NCBI GenBank assembly: GCA_958496175.1
Contig: OY292278.1
Coordinates: 37,510,001 to 37,574,000, forward strand
Length of the DNA stretch: 64,000 nt
DNA from: Sisyra terminalis
Lineage: Eukaryota; Arthropoda; Insecta; Neuroptera; Sisyridae
Reading direction: 5' to 3'
Part shown: positions 33,997 to 47,839 of the stretch, piece after piece
Position numbering within the stretch: position 1 is the first letter of the stretch
Layout: the number at the start of each line of letters is the position of its first letter
Translations under genes and position numbers: made by a program
The notes under the pieces: generated by a model
What the model was told of the DNA's origin: nothing
Seen by the model: only the letters and a program-made list of their open reading frames with translations
Database searches by the model: none

Positions 33997-35630
33997 TTAT
34001 GATTTAATCATATTAAAAAACTACATTCATACCTTATGAGCACCAAACCAATAATATTTTGATTTGTTGAACTTCAAGCATATTCAGTCCAAAAAGTTAA
34101 TGAGAAAGTTTTCTTTATTTTCTTAATAGTAATTTTGGGGGGAATAAAATTGCCCCCCTCCAAATAAAAGCTTCCAATTGGAAATCACTACCATCCGGTT
34201 CTTTTCCGACCAATTTTATGCTGACGTAGGAGCTTACTTGAGTATGATCCAATAGACATAACGCAGAAGGGAAAGTGGGATAGGGCGTAATAGAATAATT
34301 TACATAGTTGGTAGATTCAAAATATCCCAAAAACTTGAACCAACAAGTCATCTGGTAACAAGGTTAGACTAAGTCTAGACACGGCGGAAATGTTAGATCC
34401 ATTTAAACCGAAACCAAATAACCTGATATTTATTTTTCTTTATATACTGTAACAATTAAACTAGTCCTATAGAAGTCCTATATAGGAAGAAAATCCGAAA
34501 ATTCATCCAAAAATACACAGGCTCGTAGGCCCTCGAATAGTGCTAGAAACTGGGCACTGTATAGCTAGATGAAAAGTTATATTTAGCAATTTAATCAATT
34601 TATTATTTGATATTTTTGATAATTGTTTTTCCTCTGGTTGCCAGGGTTGTGTCGACGACTACTAGAAATATTATTATTTTCCAGTTGCTCGTCTCCACAT
34701 ATATACTCCAGAAAAAAAAACAAAAACCACCAGTCTTCACGGATATTTGGAAATTTTGAGATTCAGTGCTTGAACTAGTATGATGCCAAACTTATAGACA
34801 TCCACCCACATACTGTAAATCTCCATAATATGAATCAAATAGGAACCTTTCGTTTTCTAAGCAATTTTTGATAACAATATTCGAAAAACTTAAAATAAAA
34901 AGTTTTGGATTACTTTTTAACAAGTCTAATAGTCCTCCTACTTCTAGTTAAGACCAAATTAGCTGGATGAACCTCAGCACTTGTCGTACTAGATGCTTAT
35001 GCGTAGAACCGACCTAGTGTCTGGCTTCCCGCTGGGGTCGCTGCTTCCTTGACCGTAAAAAGCTAACAAAAGAATAACGATACGAACAGTGGAATAGAAT
35101 GGAGGCATGTTCTGGAATTTCCTGTTGAAATAGGAAGAAAATGGCCAGTGAAATCAATAATAATCGAGGCTGTTCTGGGTTTATTCAGAAAAGAAAAATT
35201 TTGGTTTAGAACTTTTTCGAACGGTTGACAGCCAAGTGCAGAACAGTTAGTCAACAGGGGCAGTTAAGAATGAAAATAAATCGAATACAACTGTTACCTT
35301 ATTGTTTCTTTGTGGATAAAATAGTTATTTAAACACAAATCCAACGAACCCAGTGTCAAAACGAATAGTAAGACGATACAATATAAAATTATTAATTAAG
35401 AATTAAAAATATTTCATGTTTGCTTAAAGAACATGTATTGATATCGAAATAATTCCCAAGAACGTCACTACAACTTCATAGCAATTTGAGAAAAAAAATC
35501 CAGAATCAAATCAATATTTTATAAAATTCTCTGCAAACCAAACCGTAACAAGAAAAAAACCTTAAAAACGATAAATATTCAAATAAATAATGTAAGTCTT
35601 GAGAAAGATATTCCCGACTCCACGAAAAAA
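33997..35630. other. AT-rich DNA; dispersed repeat near 35332
   Basis: No gene is seen. A block AACACAAATCCAACGAACCC at about 35332 recurs at about 44527, the visible piece of a dispersed repeat of unknown type. Confidence 0.35.
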
Positions 35631-36480
35631 TGTATCGTTACGCCGTCCATTTTTCTTTCTTTTCTTCGGGAAGAAAATAAGGGATGAAGGCAAAGAGAGA
35701 AGCGTCACGACGCCCTAACGAGGACGTCATGGCATTTTCAAAGACTCTAGCCCAAACATTTGTGTGTCTGTTTGATTCCCGACGGAGATTTTGTCACGTC
35801 CACTTGATCCCATCTAAATGAAAAAAATAACCGAAAATGTTCAGGACTCAACGTACAACCCCTGGCCAACATTCAAACGAGTGGACTTTAGGGGCGAGTT
35901 ATCGTCAAACAATCCACACAACACACATATCAAGGAGTAAATAAATATATATCACAAAAACAAGCTTTTCCAACTGAAAATCCTTTTTCTTTAAAAAAAA
36001 AGGTATCCATAATATCTGTAACAAATTTAAAGCAAAACGTAAGGGTGTATTATTCAAATGGGAGGCTCGAACGAGTGGGGAATGCATATAAATGTTTTCA
36101 CTCATACAAACATAAAAGTACTAAGTAATTCATGATTGAAACCACCCTCTTCATACACATAAAATATATTCAAAAGGGGTTGCTTTTGGCTCATACCTTC
36201 GTGAGCTTTAGCGGCCACATTTTCTATGTCTCCCACGGTCCGTTTTCTTTCCGGCTTAGATCGACTCACCAAAAGGATCGAGATCATCGCTCATCCCTCT
36301 TCCCGTGCTATATCCTCCAGCCTCATCCCACCACTGATTCACGTTCCTCTATTATATTTTCTCGGATCGCGATGCCTTACACCATTTTCCATGGAGCGCT
36401 TTATTTGTTTAAAGGCAAACCCCGCGCGGTTATCTGACATTTTACTATGAAATATGGAGTACATAAAACCTACACGACGT
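35630..36480. promoter_or_regulatory. Balanced-composition island
   Basis: A GC-richer block with three GGGATGA copies (35681, and reverse 36291 and 36323). ORFs on both strands lack domains. A candidate regulatory segment. Confidence 0.3.
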
Positions 36481-36959
36481 CGTCATATCCTCCAGGATAC
36501 TCCACAAACAGAGAGCGAACTAGGATGACATGTTAACAGAAGACAGACGACGATAAACTGTCTATTCTGTGCACTGTATATGTGAAAGTATATTATATAC
36601 GGAGTGGAAGTACATATTTATAAGGTCACTCATATTTCACTTCGCCTGAAGTTTAGATTGAATTTTATACATTGCGACTGTCGTACAACAATATGCAAGG
36701 AAAAAATTAATAATTCAAGCCCTCTGTTCAGAAATTGACCATTCCATGTAAATGGTGCAATATTTTGTACAACCCAGCACTGAATCAAATATAGCGATTC
36801 AAAAAGAAAATATTTATCAAGCTAATTGCGTTAGTTGTGGAAACCTCTGATAATATATAGTAAGAAAAAAGGAAAAATTGTTAGAGAAATACATGTAGAA
36901 AGACAAAATGCCTGAACATGACCAAAAGTATCAAGGTTTAGCAAATGGAATTATTTCCG

Positions 36960-37545
36960 TATGTTATAATTTCTACTTTCAACCAAAAAGATAACCGGAA
37001 AAAATCTTGAATCATATTTCTCAATGAAATGACTTGTTAATAGGATTACGCCAGACCGGAGCACATTTCCAATTGTAAGTGGAAAAAATAGTGAAGTAGT
37101 GTCTTCTAATATCAGTCAGCAGCTGCTAAAGCAATTCTTTTCTGTTTCTATTTTAAATTACTGTGAAAGGACAGATACAAATGGCTTCATCAGACAGTGG
37201 TGTGGCCAGCATGACAACTAGAAGAGGTTGGGATCCTAGGAGTATAAAAATGACCAACTTAGTGTTGTTGGAGTTACTCCTATGTCAATAGCATCGCATA
37301 GTATTGAGAAAGCTAATAAGTAATAACGAAACCATTTACTCACAAAAAGTGTTTCGTTTTTTGTTTTTTAAAAACCCAAAAGCTTAATGGTTCAGCCATA
37401 AAAAGGATCAAACTTGAACCGAAATAATATTTCTATTCTCATCCATCGATTTTCACAATGAAACGGCTGGTAAACAGGATAACGCCGGATCGGAGCACTT
37501 TTCCGATCTAAGGGCAAAAAATTGTGATGAAATTACGGAAAACTT
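36960..37545. repeat. Direct repeat pair
   Basis: Two about 140-bp copies (about 36966-37105 and 37400-37545) share ATTTCT, CAATGAAA, a GGATTACGCC/GGATAACGCC block and CGGAGCAC, followed by a Gly/Lys-rich-looking A tract. The offset is about 430 bp. Divergence is substantial. Origin unknown. Confidence 0.5.
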
Positions 37546-37560
37546 TTAGTTTTTTGTTTT

Positions 37561-38000
37561 TCAAAGTGCTTCTTTAGGTGCATGAGGGAAAAAATAAATT
37601 TCGTTCATTTTTACAAGTTGCGTCCATGAAATTTTATATATGGATAGTGTACTGGACAGTAAACGAAAAGTCGCGCTATATTCGGCCCATTTGCACTGGC
37701 ACAAATCTGAATTGAACAAAACAACGTGCAATTGCGACTGTACACAACCGGGTAACTTCTGATAAGTGTTAAACTTTACCGAAGACCACGGATGGTCAAA
37801 AATTCGACCGTCCAATTCGACGGACCGTCGACGGCCCAATTTTGGTCGATCATTGATCGCTTGCAATGCCTGGAATGAAATTCCGTGGACCATAGACTTG
37901 TTGAAACGATTGTTGAAGACAATAATTTAATGCAAAATTTGACACACATGATAGTATAATATATTTTTCCGGATTGCACCACCTTATTCTGAAATAGTCT
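37561..38000. other. Unidentified compositionally distinct block
   Basis: The middle (37640-37900) is GC-richer and open on the - strand for 110 codons, with sequence such as ELDGRIFDHPWSSVKFNTY. I recognise no family. Part of it (TTTGTGCCA and TTTACTGTCCAGT, read on -) recurs near 58890-58965 on +, so at least part is a dispersed repeat. Confidence 0.35.
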
Positions 38001-38860
38001 ATAATATGCATTTTATAAGTAGATCTTATGAACAGAAAAGTTGGCCTTCGTATCCAAAACAACATAGAATATAATTTAAATGCCTTTTGAAACCAAAAAC
38101 AACTTGGTTTTAAACAAAAGAAAATCCGTTTTCCGTACTTCTTTTCTAAATTTGGCCAATTTTTTTTTTAATTAAAAAACAAATTTATTGAACACACCAA
38201 ACTACTAAGAACTGTAGTTATAAAATAAAAACAGTTAAAGCTTATTCCCAGAAAAAAATATACACTCATTAAGAAGTATCACTTCTTAAGTGCATCTAAG
38301 CACAATTGTTAGTGAGAATTTAACCGAATTAGAAGAGCAAATAGTGAAAAAATTAATGATTAAGAGAAAGGGCCGAAAAAGATACAAAAACTCTTTGACA
38401 TAGTAATGACGAATGGTTATCTGGCAAGATCACTGCTAATATTTTGCTATCTAAATTAAAGTATAGGCAATTGGCAGCACAGAAGTTTTCCACTGATATA
38501 AAGTTGAACTTATCTCATATAGTGACTATGATCATACTATGATCTATAAAACTGAAGAAAGAATCTAAATAAGTAACCTTTTCGCCGGGAGTGAAGCTAA
38601 AATGAGGATATAAGAATCGATCGTAGCGCCAATAGAGATCGAAATTTCGTTAGGTTATGCTCGTAATGCTCTTGTAAGTAAGCACTTCAAAATTGCATGA
38701 AAAACGGTTCATAATGGTTGTGTATTTAATTGCGAAAACATATGTATTACTTATTTATAAAAGTCAGAATAAGAAGAAGCATAAAATTCATTGATACATC
38801 AACACTCTTTACTGTTTTATTTATTTTTTTATTATCTATAAGCGCAGGGTAAACTGGATC
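38000..38860. other. AT-rich DNA, nothing recognised
   Basis: No feature could be supported in this stretch. Confidence 0.35.
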
Positions 38861-38869
38861 GTATACTAT

Positions 38870-39131
38870 GGATATACAGTCTACATGTAGTAGTGTGTAC
38901 AATATGGCGACGCGTTGCCATGCGCAAACGACGTGCGACTCCTTTCTCATTCGGTTTGATGGTTTTTGTTTATTACAGTATACATAACCTAAGTTTTACT
39001 TGAAAAAATAAACAATAAAATATGTCAGTATGACATGTAAATATGACAGTGATAATTCAGAAAATGAAAGTGCACATCCTCTTGCAAGGAAAGCAAGAAT
39101 ACACTATGACGCATTACCAAATAATCAGTAA
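38870..39131 (+). other. GC-rich patch followed by a possible 33-codon exon
   Basis: A CpG-rich patch (38900-38945, including CCATGCGCAAACGACG, similar to an NRF-1/Ewg-type GCGCA site) precedes an ORF at 39030-39131. That ORF encodes a charged peptide (YDSDNSENESAHPLARKARI within it). A GTAATT donor-like site overlaps its stop at 39128. It could be a first exon of a gene or transposon, but no downstream exon was found. Confidence 0.25.
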
Positions 39132-39134
39132 TTA

Positions 39135-40850
39135 TATTTTTCAAGCGTCAATAAATAAGCGTTAAGAAGTAAAATCTACTCTCTTGGTAGATAAAAATTT
39201 ATACAATTTTTTATTGTATATATTATTTTGTATTGATTAAATCAATTAACTATTGAGTTTAGTTTCGTTCTAATTATACTTATTTCAAAATTTAATAACG
39301 ACTGACAAAATAATATCAGTCAAAACCAGCTGATAGCGATTAGCACACGAATGTTTTTATTTTTATTTTTCATGAATGTAAGATCTAAAAATTATTTATT
39401 TAATTAATTTTCTAATCATGGTGGTTTTCTAATCTTGTCTTTAATGCATATTACTTGAACAAACTCGATGTGTCACATCTACCAGCCGTCCCGTGACGGC
39501 TTTTTTAAGACAACGACAGTCAAAAGTTTGGTAACAAATCCACATAATGGATAATTAAGCATAATTTAGAGCAGACGTCAGATGTCGTTTTTATCGTGCA
39601 CGGAGCAAATTGAAAACGAATAGTTTACACAATCGTGTAGGATTAAATTAGTTTTAGTACAAATTCAAGATGCAGGAAATTATTTATATATATCAAAAAA
39701 CGACTCCATAATAAGGTTTATAACTATAAGCAGTATAAGGTTGGTGCAACTATGTATACAGTCATTAAGAGATAAGAGGCCTGGAAGTACAAGAGTTCAA
39801 AGCGGGTTGTCTGTTGACTCCATCTGAAGTTGGGCTTTAGCGCGATTTCCTGGAGATATAAGGCCGTGTCTTACTTGAAGGTTCTAGTGTCGGAACTTTT
39901 AATGAATCAATATTTCCTCGATAATCACGAAACCGTCGTTGGAATTCTAGACTTTGTGGAAGAGTTAGGAACTGGTGCCGATATTTCAATGAAAATGCAC
40001 ACACCAACCTAAACGCATCCAACAATAGCATGTTCGGGATGATCTGCTCAGCAATATGCTTTCCTAGTGAAGACTCCCCCCGCTGTGGAGCTCATCTGTA
40101 TTTGTCAACAAAGCGATAGACAACTTGAATTAATTGAAGATAATTCTTGCAATAGGAAAAATTCAGGTGAAATGGAAATCCTGGAATATTTCAATAGTGG
40201 GCGCTAATATGCCTACTTGGTACCAGGAAGTCCGATTGGCCCATGACATGAATAATAAAATCATGAAAAATTCATAAATTAGTTTTGTAATATTGAAGTT
40301 TTCCAAAATAGCTTATGCAGTGTGTTAGGAGGGATGTTAGAATTTACTTGAATTACAAAACACCGACGCCAGAAAAAAGATCACTAGATACAACAAACCT
40401 AGATAGAACAGGTTAAAACAGAAGAATCAAATATCATCTAGTACTACACTAGATAATTGAAAAAAATACATTTAGAAAGATTGAAGAACAAGGAAAATGT
40501 CCCCATCTCCCAGTAGAATATGAGGGTTATGGGAATATTAAATTTTTTGGACACAAAATTATATAAAAATTCTGTCCGAAACATTAAAGCGTATGTCCTA
40601 TACAAATTTTAGCATCGATTACTAGGCATATTGTAACAAAAATGTAAAAAGTTGGCTTTATCTTCAGATGATAATCAAATGATTGGTAAAGTCTTCGTCA
40701 TATTTTCCGAAGCATCTTATATCTCATCTTACCACTCCACGGGGAGCACTTTAGATATGAGACAATTTTTGACATGAACATCGTCATCCAAAAAAAATGC
40801 AAAGTTTTACTACAAGTCGCAATGGGATATTAATAAAAAAAAAAACAGTA
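39135..40850. other. AT-rich DNA, no gene recognised
   Basis: A short CCGTCCCGTGACGG palindrome followed by T residues occurs near 39487. Nothing else stands out. Confidence 0.35.
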
Positions 40851-41460
40851 AACTGCCGACCGCCACCGCACAAATCGACATTCCCGTTCCCCAATATACC
40901 CGTGGACCCCATTTGTATATATTGACGAGGCGTACACGTCTACTCCCGCAGCACTAGCGTCTTTTTATTTTTCCTTGATGGACACACGTCCAAAACTTAT
41001 ATTTTCCACACAAACCATCCACCCACCCCAATCGGTTCGACATCTTCCATCCCCATTATGGATATCATTTATTGTGAGTGAAATAACGCGAGACCACGAA
41101 CCGATCACTTCTCATCCCACACACCCCCACATGCTTTTTTACTCCCCGCAAAGCATTCAAGTAAATTCTATTTTGCCACACCGCGTCCTCGTTTCCTCGC
41201 AGATATCCCACGGGACTATTTCGTATGGCGACTTGCCGCGCAAATGGACTTACGTCTATTTTATATATTCAACATTTTACTATCATACATGACGATATGT
41301 ATAAACGATCAGATCCACCTTCCAGGGTGAAATTTATGGAACGAGTTTGTCGTTTGTTTGTTGTGGTTTGACTTGTCTCGGTTGTCCCCGAACCACTTTT
41401 GATCAAGGTACCCCCCGGGTCCATACTCCAGGTGAGCCAATGACGCATTTTTCTCGCTGT
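40850..41460. promoter_or_regulatory. Balanced-composition island
   Basis: A GC- and C-run-rich block (CATCCACCCACCCC, GGTACCCCCCGGG) with one reverse GGGATGA at 41112. An ORF of 105 codons at 40975 has no motifs and is Pro/His/Ser-rich because of C-runs. A candidate regulatory element. Confidence 0.3.
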
Positions 41461-44400
41461 TTATCTTCTTTATTCAATAAATTTAAAAGGTTTTCCCGAG
41501 GAAAACGATACTAAAATATCCATTTATTTATTATTGAATATCCAAGACATTTACTCCAAGTATCATTGAAACTTACTTGCTAGATGATGTGCTTTTTCGC
41601 AGACATTGAAATAAAAAGACCACACACAATAAATACCCAGAAAAACCCCAATTATTAACAAGATCATAGAGAGGATTATCCCTTATTTGTATTAGAACCA
41701 AAATATTTACATTACAACCAAAATCCATTTCCCTTTTCGCCAGGCTTAAGATGAAAAATCAACAAACAAGTTCTAACAAAGGATTACAAACTATTTGATT
41801 GGCACCCGTACAAACAGGGGAGAGATGAAAACATGTTTGAAAATTAATTTTCGAAAAAACCTCATTTTTCACCCCTCGGATCATGAATTCGCGATATTCA
41901 CCTCTTATTTCTCATATTATATCAATGGTGGAAAACACCTGTCGTGTTCTGTCACAGTATGACGAGATAGATGGCGCTATTGGGAGACGTTCAAATTCCC
42001 TGTAGAAATACGTTAAACAACAATTCTATTCGATATTAACATAAACCCTATGATGGAAATGATAGAATAAGACCGGCTTACAAGGGATGGGGGTTGAAAC
42101 GAGAACGATTTAAATAGAGCAGGAAGGGTGCAAGCACTTTCCCTGGTTATCGGTCTCTATTCATTCGTTATTTGATCAAATACAACTTTCCGCACCTATC
42201 AAGTAATAACCACATATGAATTTCACACCCTCCCCCTTATTTCAGGCATATTGGCGATTGATCGAAAATTGACTCGGTTTAAAAAATCGTATTAGTGTGA
42301 GATAAATAAAATTTCCTGCCGGATACCAACAGAATATGCTTCTGTTAGCATTTTAGAAAAACTAGTTGCCGTGTTCTCAATAACGCTGAAACACCAAAGC
42401 AACTTGATCAAGAAACTAAAATTTTAAAGTATTTTCTTGTATCGATCAAAAGATACCATGTATTGTTAGTGATCATTTTATTACGGAAAGCTTTACAGAA
42501 AAAAATAGGCGTAACAGGAGACATTATATATTAGGGGTTGAAAGATTTATCGGAATATTTACAACTGAAACAAGGTACAAACAATGATTTCACACAAAAT
42601 TGAGAGTACAAGACCTAAACCTTTCGATTTCTTAACCATAGATTTGAGCTTTCAAGTTTGCAATATATGTACTAAAAAACTTTAGAAAAAAAATTCTACA
42701 ATTTTAAAGTATTTCAATGATCAAAATTCTCAAATCTGTAAACCTCTACAACAAATAGACGGGAAAAAGTAGTTTGGCGTTTACAGCAAAAAATGGAATC
42801 ACTACTATCATAAATTTCCAGTGAATCTCAAGGTTTGTTCTTAAAAAGATTCTTCTTAAGGGATTCTTAAGTTCTAAATTCAAAGTACAATCAAATCAAA
42901 AACCTACCGAACAAAAATTTAAAACCGGTATTATAGAACATCTATAATTAAACTGCCAACGCAATTCTGAAAATAATTTCCAAATACATTTTTTTTTAAT
43001 TAATATCAAAGTCAAACACTATCATATAACATATCAGGATGGGACATCAATCAGGATAATTATATTTAATAAGTCACCGGAACACATTCGACACAAAAAC
43101 GGAATTACATGATGTTTGTCGAGAAACAACCTGAACACGGCCACCACCTAAATACACCATTTTCCACTTAATCAAATTAGATTTTAGTCAGATTAATGAA
43201 ACACCCCATACTACGATCACCAGCCGTATAATATTCGACCCTCACAATTCAATAATATTAACAAATAAAAGCAGAACAATTTTATCATTGGCCAAAGTAG
43301 AGGGACTCCAATTAATCATTGGGAAATGACAATCAAAGAAATTCTTTCAACAGAAAATTTGGCAAAAATCCACAGTTACGGATTTTAATGGAAAGCCAAA
43401 GCTCAAGTTAAATTAGTGAAAATTTAAACAAATCACAAAAAATAGAAGTAAAGGTTTTTGAAGCCAATTTAGCATCTGAAAAACCGAAAACCAGATAATA
43501 ACCGTAGGCTATATATTAACTGATATAAAAATGGATTCAACGATAATCCAGGACAATGGAAACGAATATACCGGACAGGGTGAGGTCTTATCAGTAGGTT
43601 GGCACTACTATTGGGAGACTTTCAGGTACAAATTGCATTAAAAGAAGCAACCTCCTTTACTTCCTACGCTCAAAGCTCTGGAAAAAAGAAAAGATGAATA
43701 AATCTACTACAAGTGGTGATAGGAAAGCTTTAGCTGGGCCCAAAAGGATTTGGGCCTACCCAAAAATAAACTCCGGTTTAGAGTTATTTTAGACACTTTG
43801 TAAAAAGTCGTTCGTCCGGCGAAAAAGACTAATTCTATTCTTTGAAAGTTGATTTCTTGGGATGCTGGTTAGTTAAAACATTGTACGATATCTTCAACAT
43901 ATTGAAGTAAAAAAAAACTTCTCTTAGCTCTCCTGTAACTATGTCATATGCCTTCGGATTTTGAAGCCGCACTAATTAACTGGGGAAACATATAAGTGGC
44001 TAATTTATTTTAGGTGATATAGTTTTAGGCATTTGTATAGTCATATCGCTAGCCAGAGATTTGATTGTCTATTCCGGAACAATTTCAAAGAAATTATTCG
44101 AAGCCAACAGGTTTTGGCTTCGATTGCAATCTATAGAGGAACATGATATTACTCAACAATCGACAGAGATTAAATATGGATTACAAATACTTAACAATGT
44201 TTGCAATGGAAGAATATTCTCACCAAGTTGTAGAACGTAGTATGTGTCGAATGTATTGTCGGGGAGTTGGAAGAATATTGGATATTTCAATATTTCACAA
44301 ATAAAAATAAACTATATGAAAGATGTTCGAGTATATTCTATAAATGATACAACGGAAAACTTGTGGAACTTTCTTGGAAGTTTCAGAAAGCGACAAGGAA

Positions 44401-45480
44401 GGAAATCTTCACTCGGACAGTAATAGGAAGGAGACAGTAATTGTAAGACAGTAATGTTCAGTACCCAGTTCAATACAGTCTTCAATAATGTTAAAAAATA
44501 CCATAACAGAAAGAAGTTCTTGTTGTAAACACAAATCCAACGAACCCGGTGTTAATATAAACCAGCAAAACCCTATTGGAAAATATTGAGACTATCGTGG
44601 ATAGAGCATACAACCAATGAAATACTTCGAAGGATGTACAAAAAAATAAATCAACAACATCAAATTCCGCAAACTCCAAGATCTTGACTACTTTATGATG
44701 AACGACATTCAAGGGAAAGTCAACGAAAAACGTGGCTCCGGACGATCAAAAAATTGTTAATATCCCGCCATCAATAAGACAAAAATCAATAAAAATTTCT
44801 GACTGTCCAATATCCGGAACGAAGACACTGCAAGAAGTAGGATTCAGGTACTTGGCTCTTCTAGAAATTATATTTTTATCAGTGTTAGATACTTGTGAGT
44901 TTTAAGTATATTGGGAAGTTATACTAATGGATGTAACGTTTCAAACTTTTGAATATAACGATTAAACGTATACAACAGCTGAAGATTCAACTAAGTTAAG
45001 TAAAAGACTCATTTTTAAAATTCAAGAAATTCCATATAGATTGGAAAAAAATAAATTGTCAACAATACCGGAAAATTTCAAGTGTCTACACCATCCTATA
45101 CGATCATAAAGAAACTTTTGATTTCAGTCGAAGTCTTACAATTAAAACCGACCTTCGGCTTAGGTCAAAATTTTCGACCGGCTTCGCTGAAAAAATGGTC
45201 AGTGTAATGTAATCTAAAACCCGAATTAAGATTTCACACTTCCAGAACATTGCGAATGACGATTAGGGCGAATTGTAAAAACGTCAAAGTCCACTTTTAC
45301 AATTTCGAAACGGAACATGAGAAAAAGCAAGTTTACTAAATAATAAGTAAATAAAAAAATATAGATACTGTAAGTTTAAATATTAGTTCCTAAATTCCCT
45401 GTTTTGAGTTAATAGCAAAAGCAAATATCTATTGGAGTAGAAAAAATATTTTAAATAACTGCAAATTGCATTAAAATTGG
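41460..45480. other. 4 kb of AT-rich DNA, no gene recognised
   Basis: No domain-bearing frame or intact repeat was seen. Near 44527 lies the second copy of the AACACAAATCCAACGAACCC block also found at 35332. A GATGGCGCTATTGGGAG block near 41970 may be part of a dispersed repeat. Confidence 0.35.
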
Positions 45481-46550
45481 CGGAGATCTCCTGGAATACA
45501 ATGCTGTCGTGCTATAATTAAAAGTGATCATTCCACCTTATAGTAATATGAAAATTATCAAATTGAAAACACAATGGAGAAATTATAACAGTAAGAGCGC
45601 AGGAGATATGAAAACACGAAAATTCAACACATATCGTTCCAGGCGTCACAGCCCTAATCCACAACGGGTCCCAATTGGCAAATTCCGGTTGGCAAAATCG
45701 ACCACATTACCTCCTCCCCCCGCATCTAAACTGCTAAACAGAGCAAAGGCATCAAACTGTTAAAATGCGATACAATGCAGCTACTGTATTACAGTTCGCG
45801 AATTTCCACTTACTTCGTTCAGAACGCGTCAAAAACATTATTACATCATAATATGAAACAACGATCTTATTATTCGAAAATCCACCCTCATCCCACACCC
45901 CACCAACAACCCCCTTCAAATCCCATCACAATGCCACATCGCACTCTCTTCTGCCTCGTTAACATTTGCAACTTTCCACCATTTTACCTCTCGTCGAATC
46001 ATTCGTACCTATTACGATTACGATTATTAACCCCATCATTTGCCAAACAGTGGAATATTTTCAAAAATCCAACACAATGTCCATTTGTATTTAAAATATT
46101 CGCCGGGGTGGTTATATTATGCGAGGGATGAAGCGCCGCACGTAAAATGAAAATGCGCGTCAATGAAAGCTCTCAGCTTCAAAAAATATACAACACTACA
46201 ATGTTTATATAATTATGTAAGGGATGAAGTAGCCACTTATTTTAGAGGCATCCACCCCCGTTTAGTGAAACCACCCCAAACAATCCGTGTGAATTGGTCT
46301 CGAAAAGGCGAGACGAGAACTCCACTACTCGAGCCGTTCGGCCGTTCTGCTTTCATTATTGCACTCATTCCACTCCTGCTTATTTTATCTTCATATGAAA
46401 ATAAACGAAAATAATAAAACGTTTTAACTTCAAGTAGTTTTCATGTATGCAAATATTTTTCAACGATGCAGGCCCGGCTTTCGCTAAAAGCTTCAACCCT
46501 AAACCGCTTACTACAATTTCTCAAAAGAAAAAAAAAGGATCACACCGGTA
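45480..46550. promoter_or_regulatory. Balanced-composition island
   Basis: A GC-richer block with GGGATGA at 46125, 46221 and 45888 (reverse); a further copy at 46696 is just downstream. Overlapping ORFs are Pro/Thr/His-rich and motif-free. This is the last island carrying the motif. Confidence 0.3.
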
Positions 46551-46829
46551 ACGAGATGAATAACTGCAATGTCATTATAAACCAAAAAAAAAATAGTTAA
46601 ATTTAATGTCTTACTAACAAGTATTTTGCCCTGAAAGGCATTACAACACGGTAAGTCATTTTTTTGTGAAAGTTTTACCCTATTTGGGATAATAGGGGAT
46701 GATTATATGATATTAACAATAAAAGCTGAGTCCGAATAATTTTAGAAATTTTCAAAAAGGGAGCCTTTTTAAGCCAAAACTTATACAGAAGGATCAAAAA
46801 ATTGGAACGATATCTAATTTAGAATTCAA

Positions 46830-47835
46830 AATATGGACTTTTTCTATCCAAAGGATATAAGGGTATCATTGCATAATGAATTGATTTCAGGAAAATCAAC
46901 AAGTTGTACAGATACCCAAAATATCGTCGAATCAAATATCATTAGTACAAAGACCTAATGTTAGCACATATACCTATTGTGAAAAGACAATGGGTTGTGA
47001 GAAGATGAACATTTCAGGATGAGTTCCAGAATGCAAAAGATACCAATAGTGAGTAGGCTACTGATTGCACCGACAGGTTTATGAAAATCGGTTCAGAAAT
47101 AGCTATTAAGAGATCTCAACGCTTGAGTACCAACACTGAATACAGGGGTGTAGTGTTCTAGATCAATGATACATATCTATAGGTGCTAGATATAAAGAAA
47201 CAGAAATAAATTCAACAAAAACTACTAAGACCAAGGGAAAAATAGCACTGAGTTACAAACTTTTAGAAGTGACGAAGGTTTCTGAACCCAACCAATCATG
47301 GTACCAACAGTACAAGTAAAATGAGTTTATCTAAATCATTTTCTGCAAAAAACTTCTGTAGGAAATGTCAATCAAAGGATGTAAAGATATCATTACGCGT
47401 AATGATAAATTGAGTACATCGATTTCAGGAAAGCCAGTAAGTATAACAGATACCCAAAATGTCGAATCAAATAGCATTAATACAGACATAATGTTAGCAC
47501 ATATACGTATTGTGAAAAGACAATGGGTTTTACTATTAAAAATTGCAATAAAATATATCAACGCTAGAGTATAAATAGAGGTGTAGCATTTTTCTAGATC
47601 AGAGAATCAATTCGGAATTGTTTAGGTAGAACTAGGATTTACCTTACCGATTCATGTCTATAGATATCGCATATAAACAGATACAAATTCAACAAAAACT
47701 ATTAAGTTCAAGGGAAAATAAGCACTGAAATTATTTTTAGAAGGATAGAAGACGAAGGTTTAGGACCCAACAAGCCATAGTACCAATATTACAGATGAAA
47801 TATAAGTTTATCTAAAACCATTGTCTGCAGGAACT
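46830..47835. repeat. Tandem duplication of an about 500-bp unit
   Basis: Unit 1 (about 46848-47344) and unit 2 (about 47368-47828) share ordered landmarks. These are AAGGATRTAAxG(G/A)TATCATT, GATTTCAGGAAA, ACAGATACCCAAAAT, TGTTAGCACATATAC, TTGTGAAAAGACAATGGGTT, AATTCAACAAAAACTA and TTTATCTAAA ending CTGC. The identity is still visible over most of the length. Unit 2 carries an open frame of 69 codons that I cannot assign; the equivalent in unit 1 is interrupted. It may be a fragment of a mobile element. Confidence 0.75.
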
Positions 47836-47839
47836 TTTG

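Noticed and set aside
39480..39510. Hairpin plus T-run resembling a bacterial terminator (CCGTCCCGTGACGG then T's)
   Set aside because: This is eukaryotic nuclear DNA and no transcript ends there; probably coincidence.
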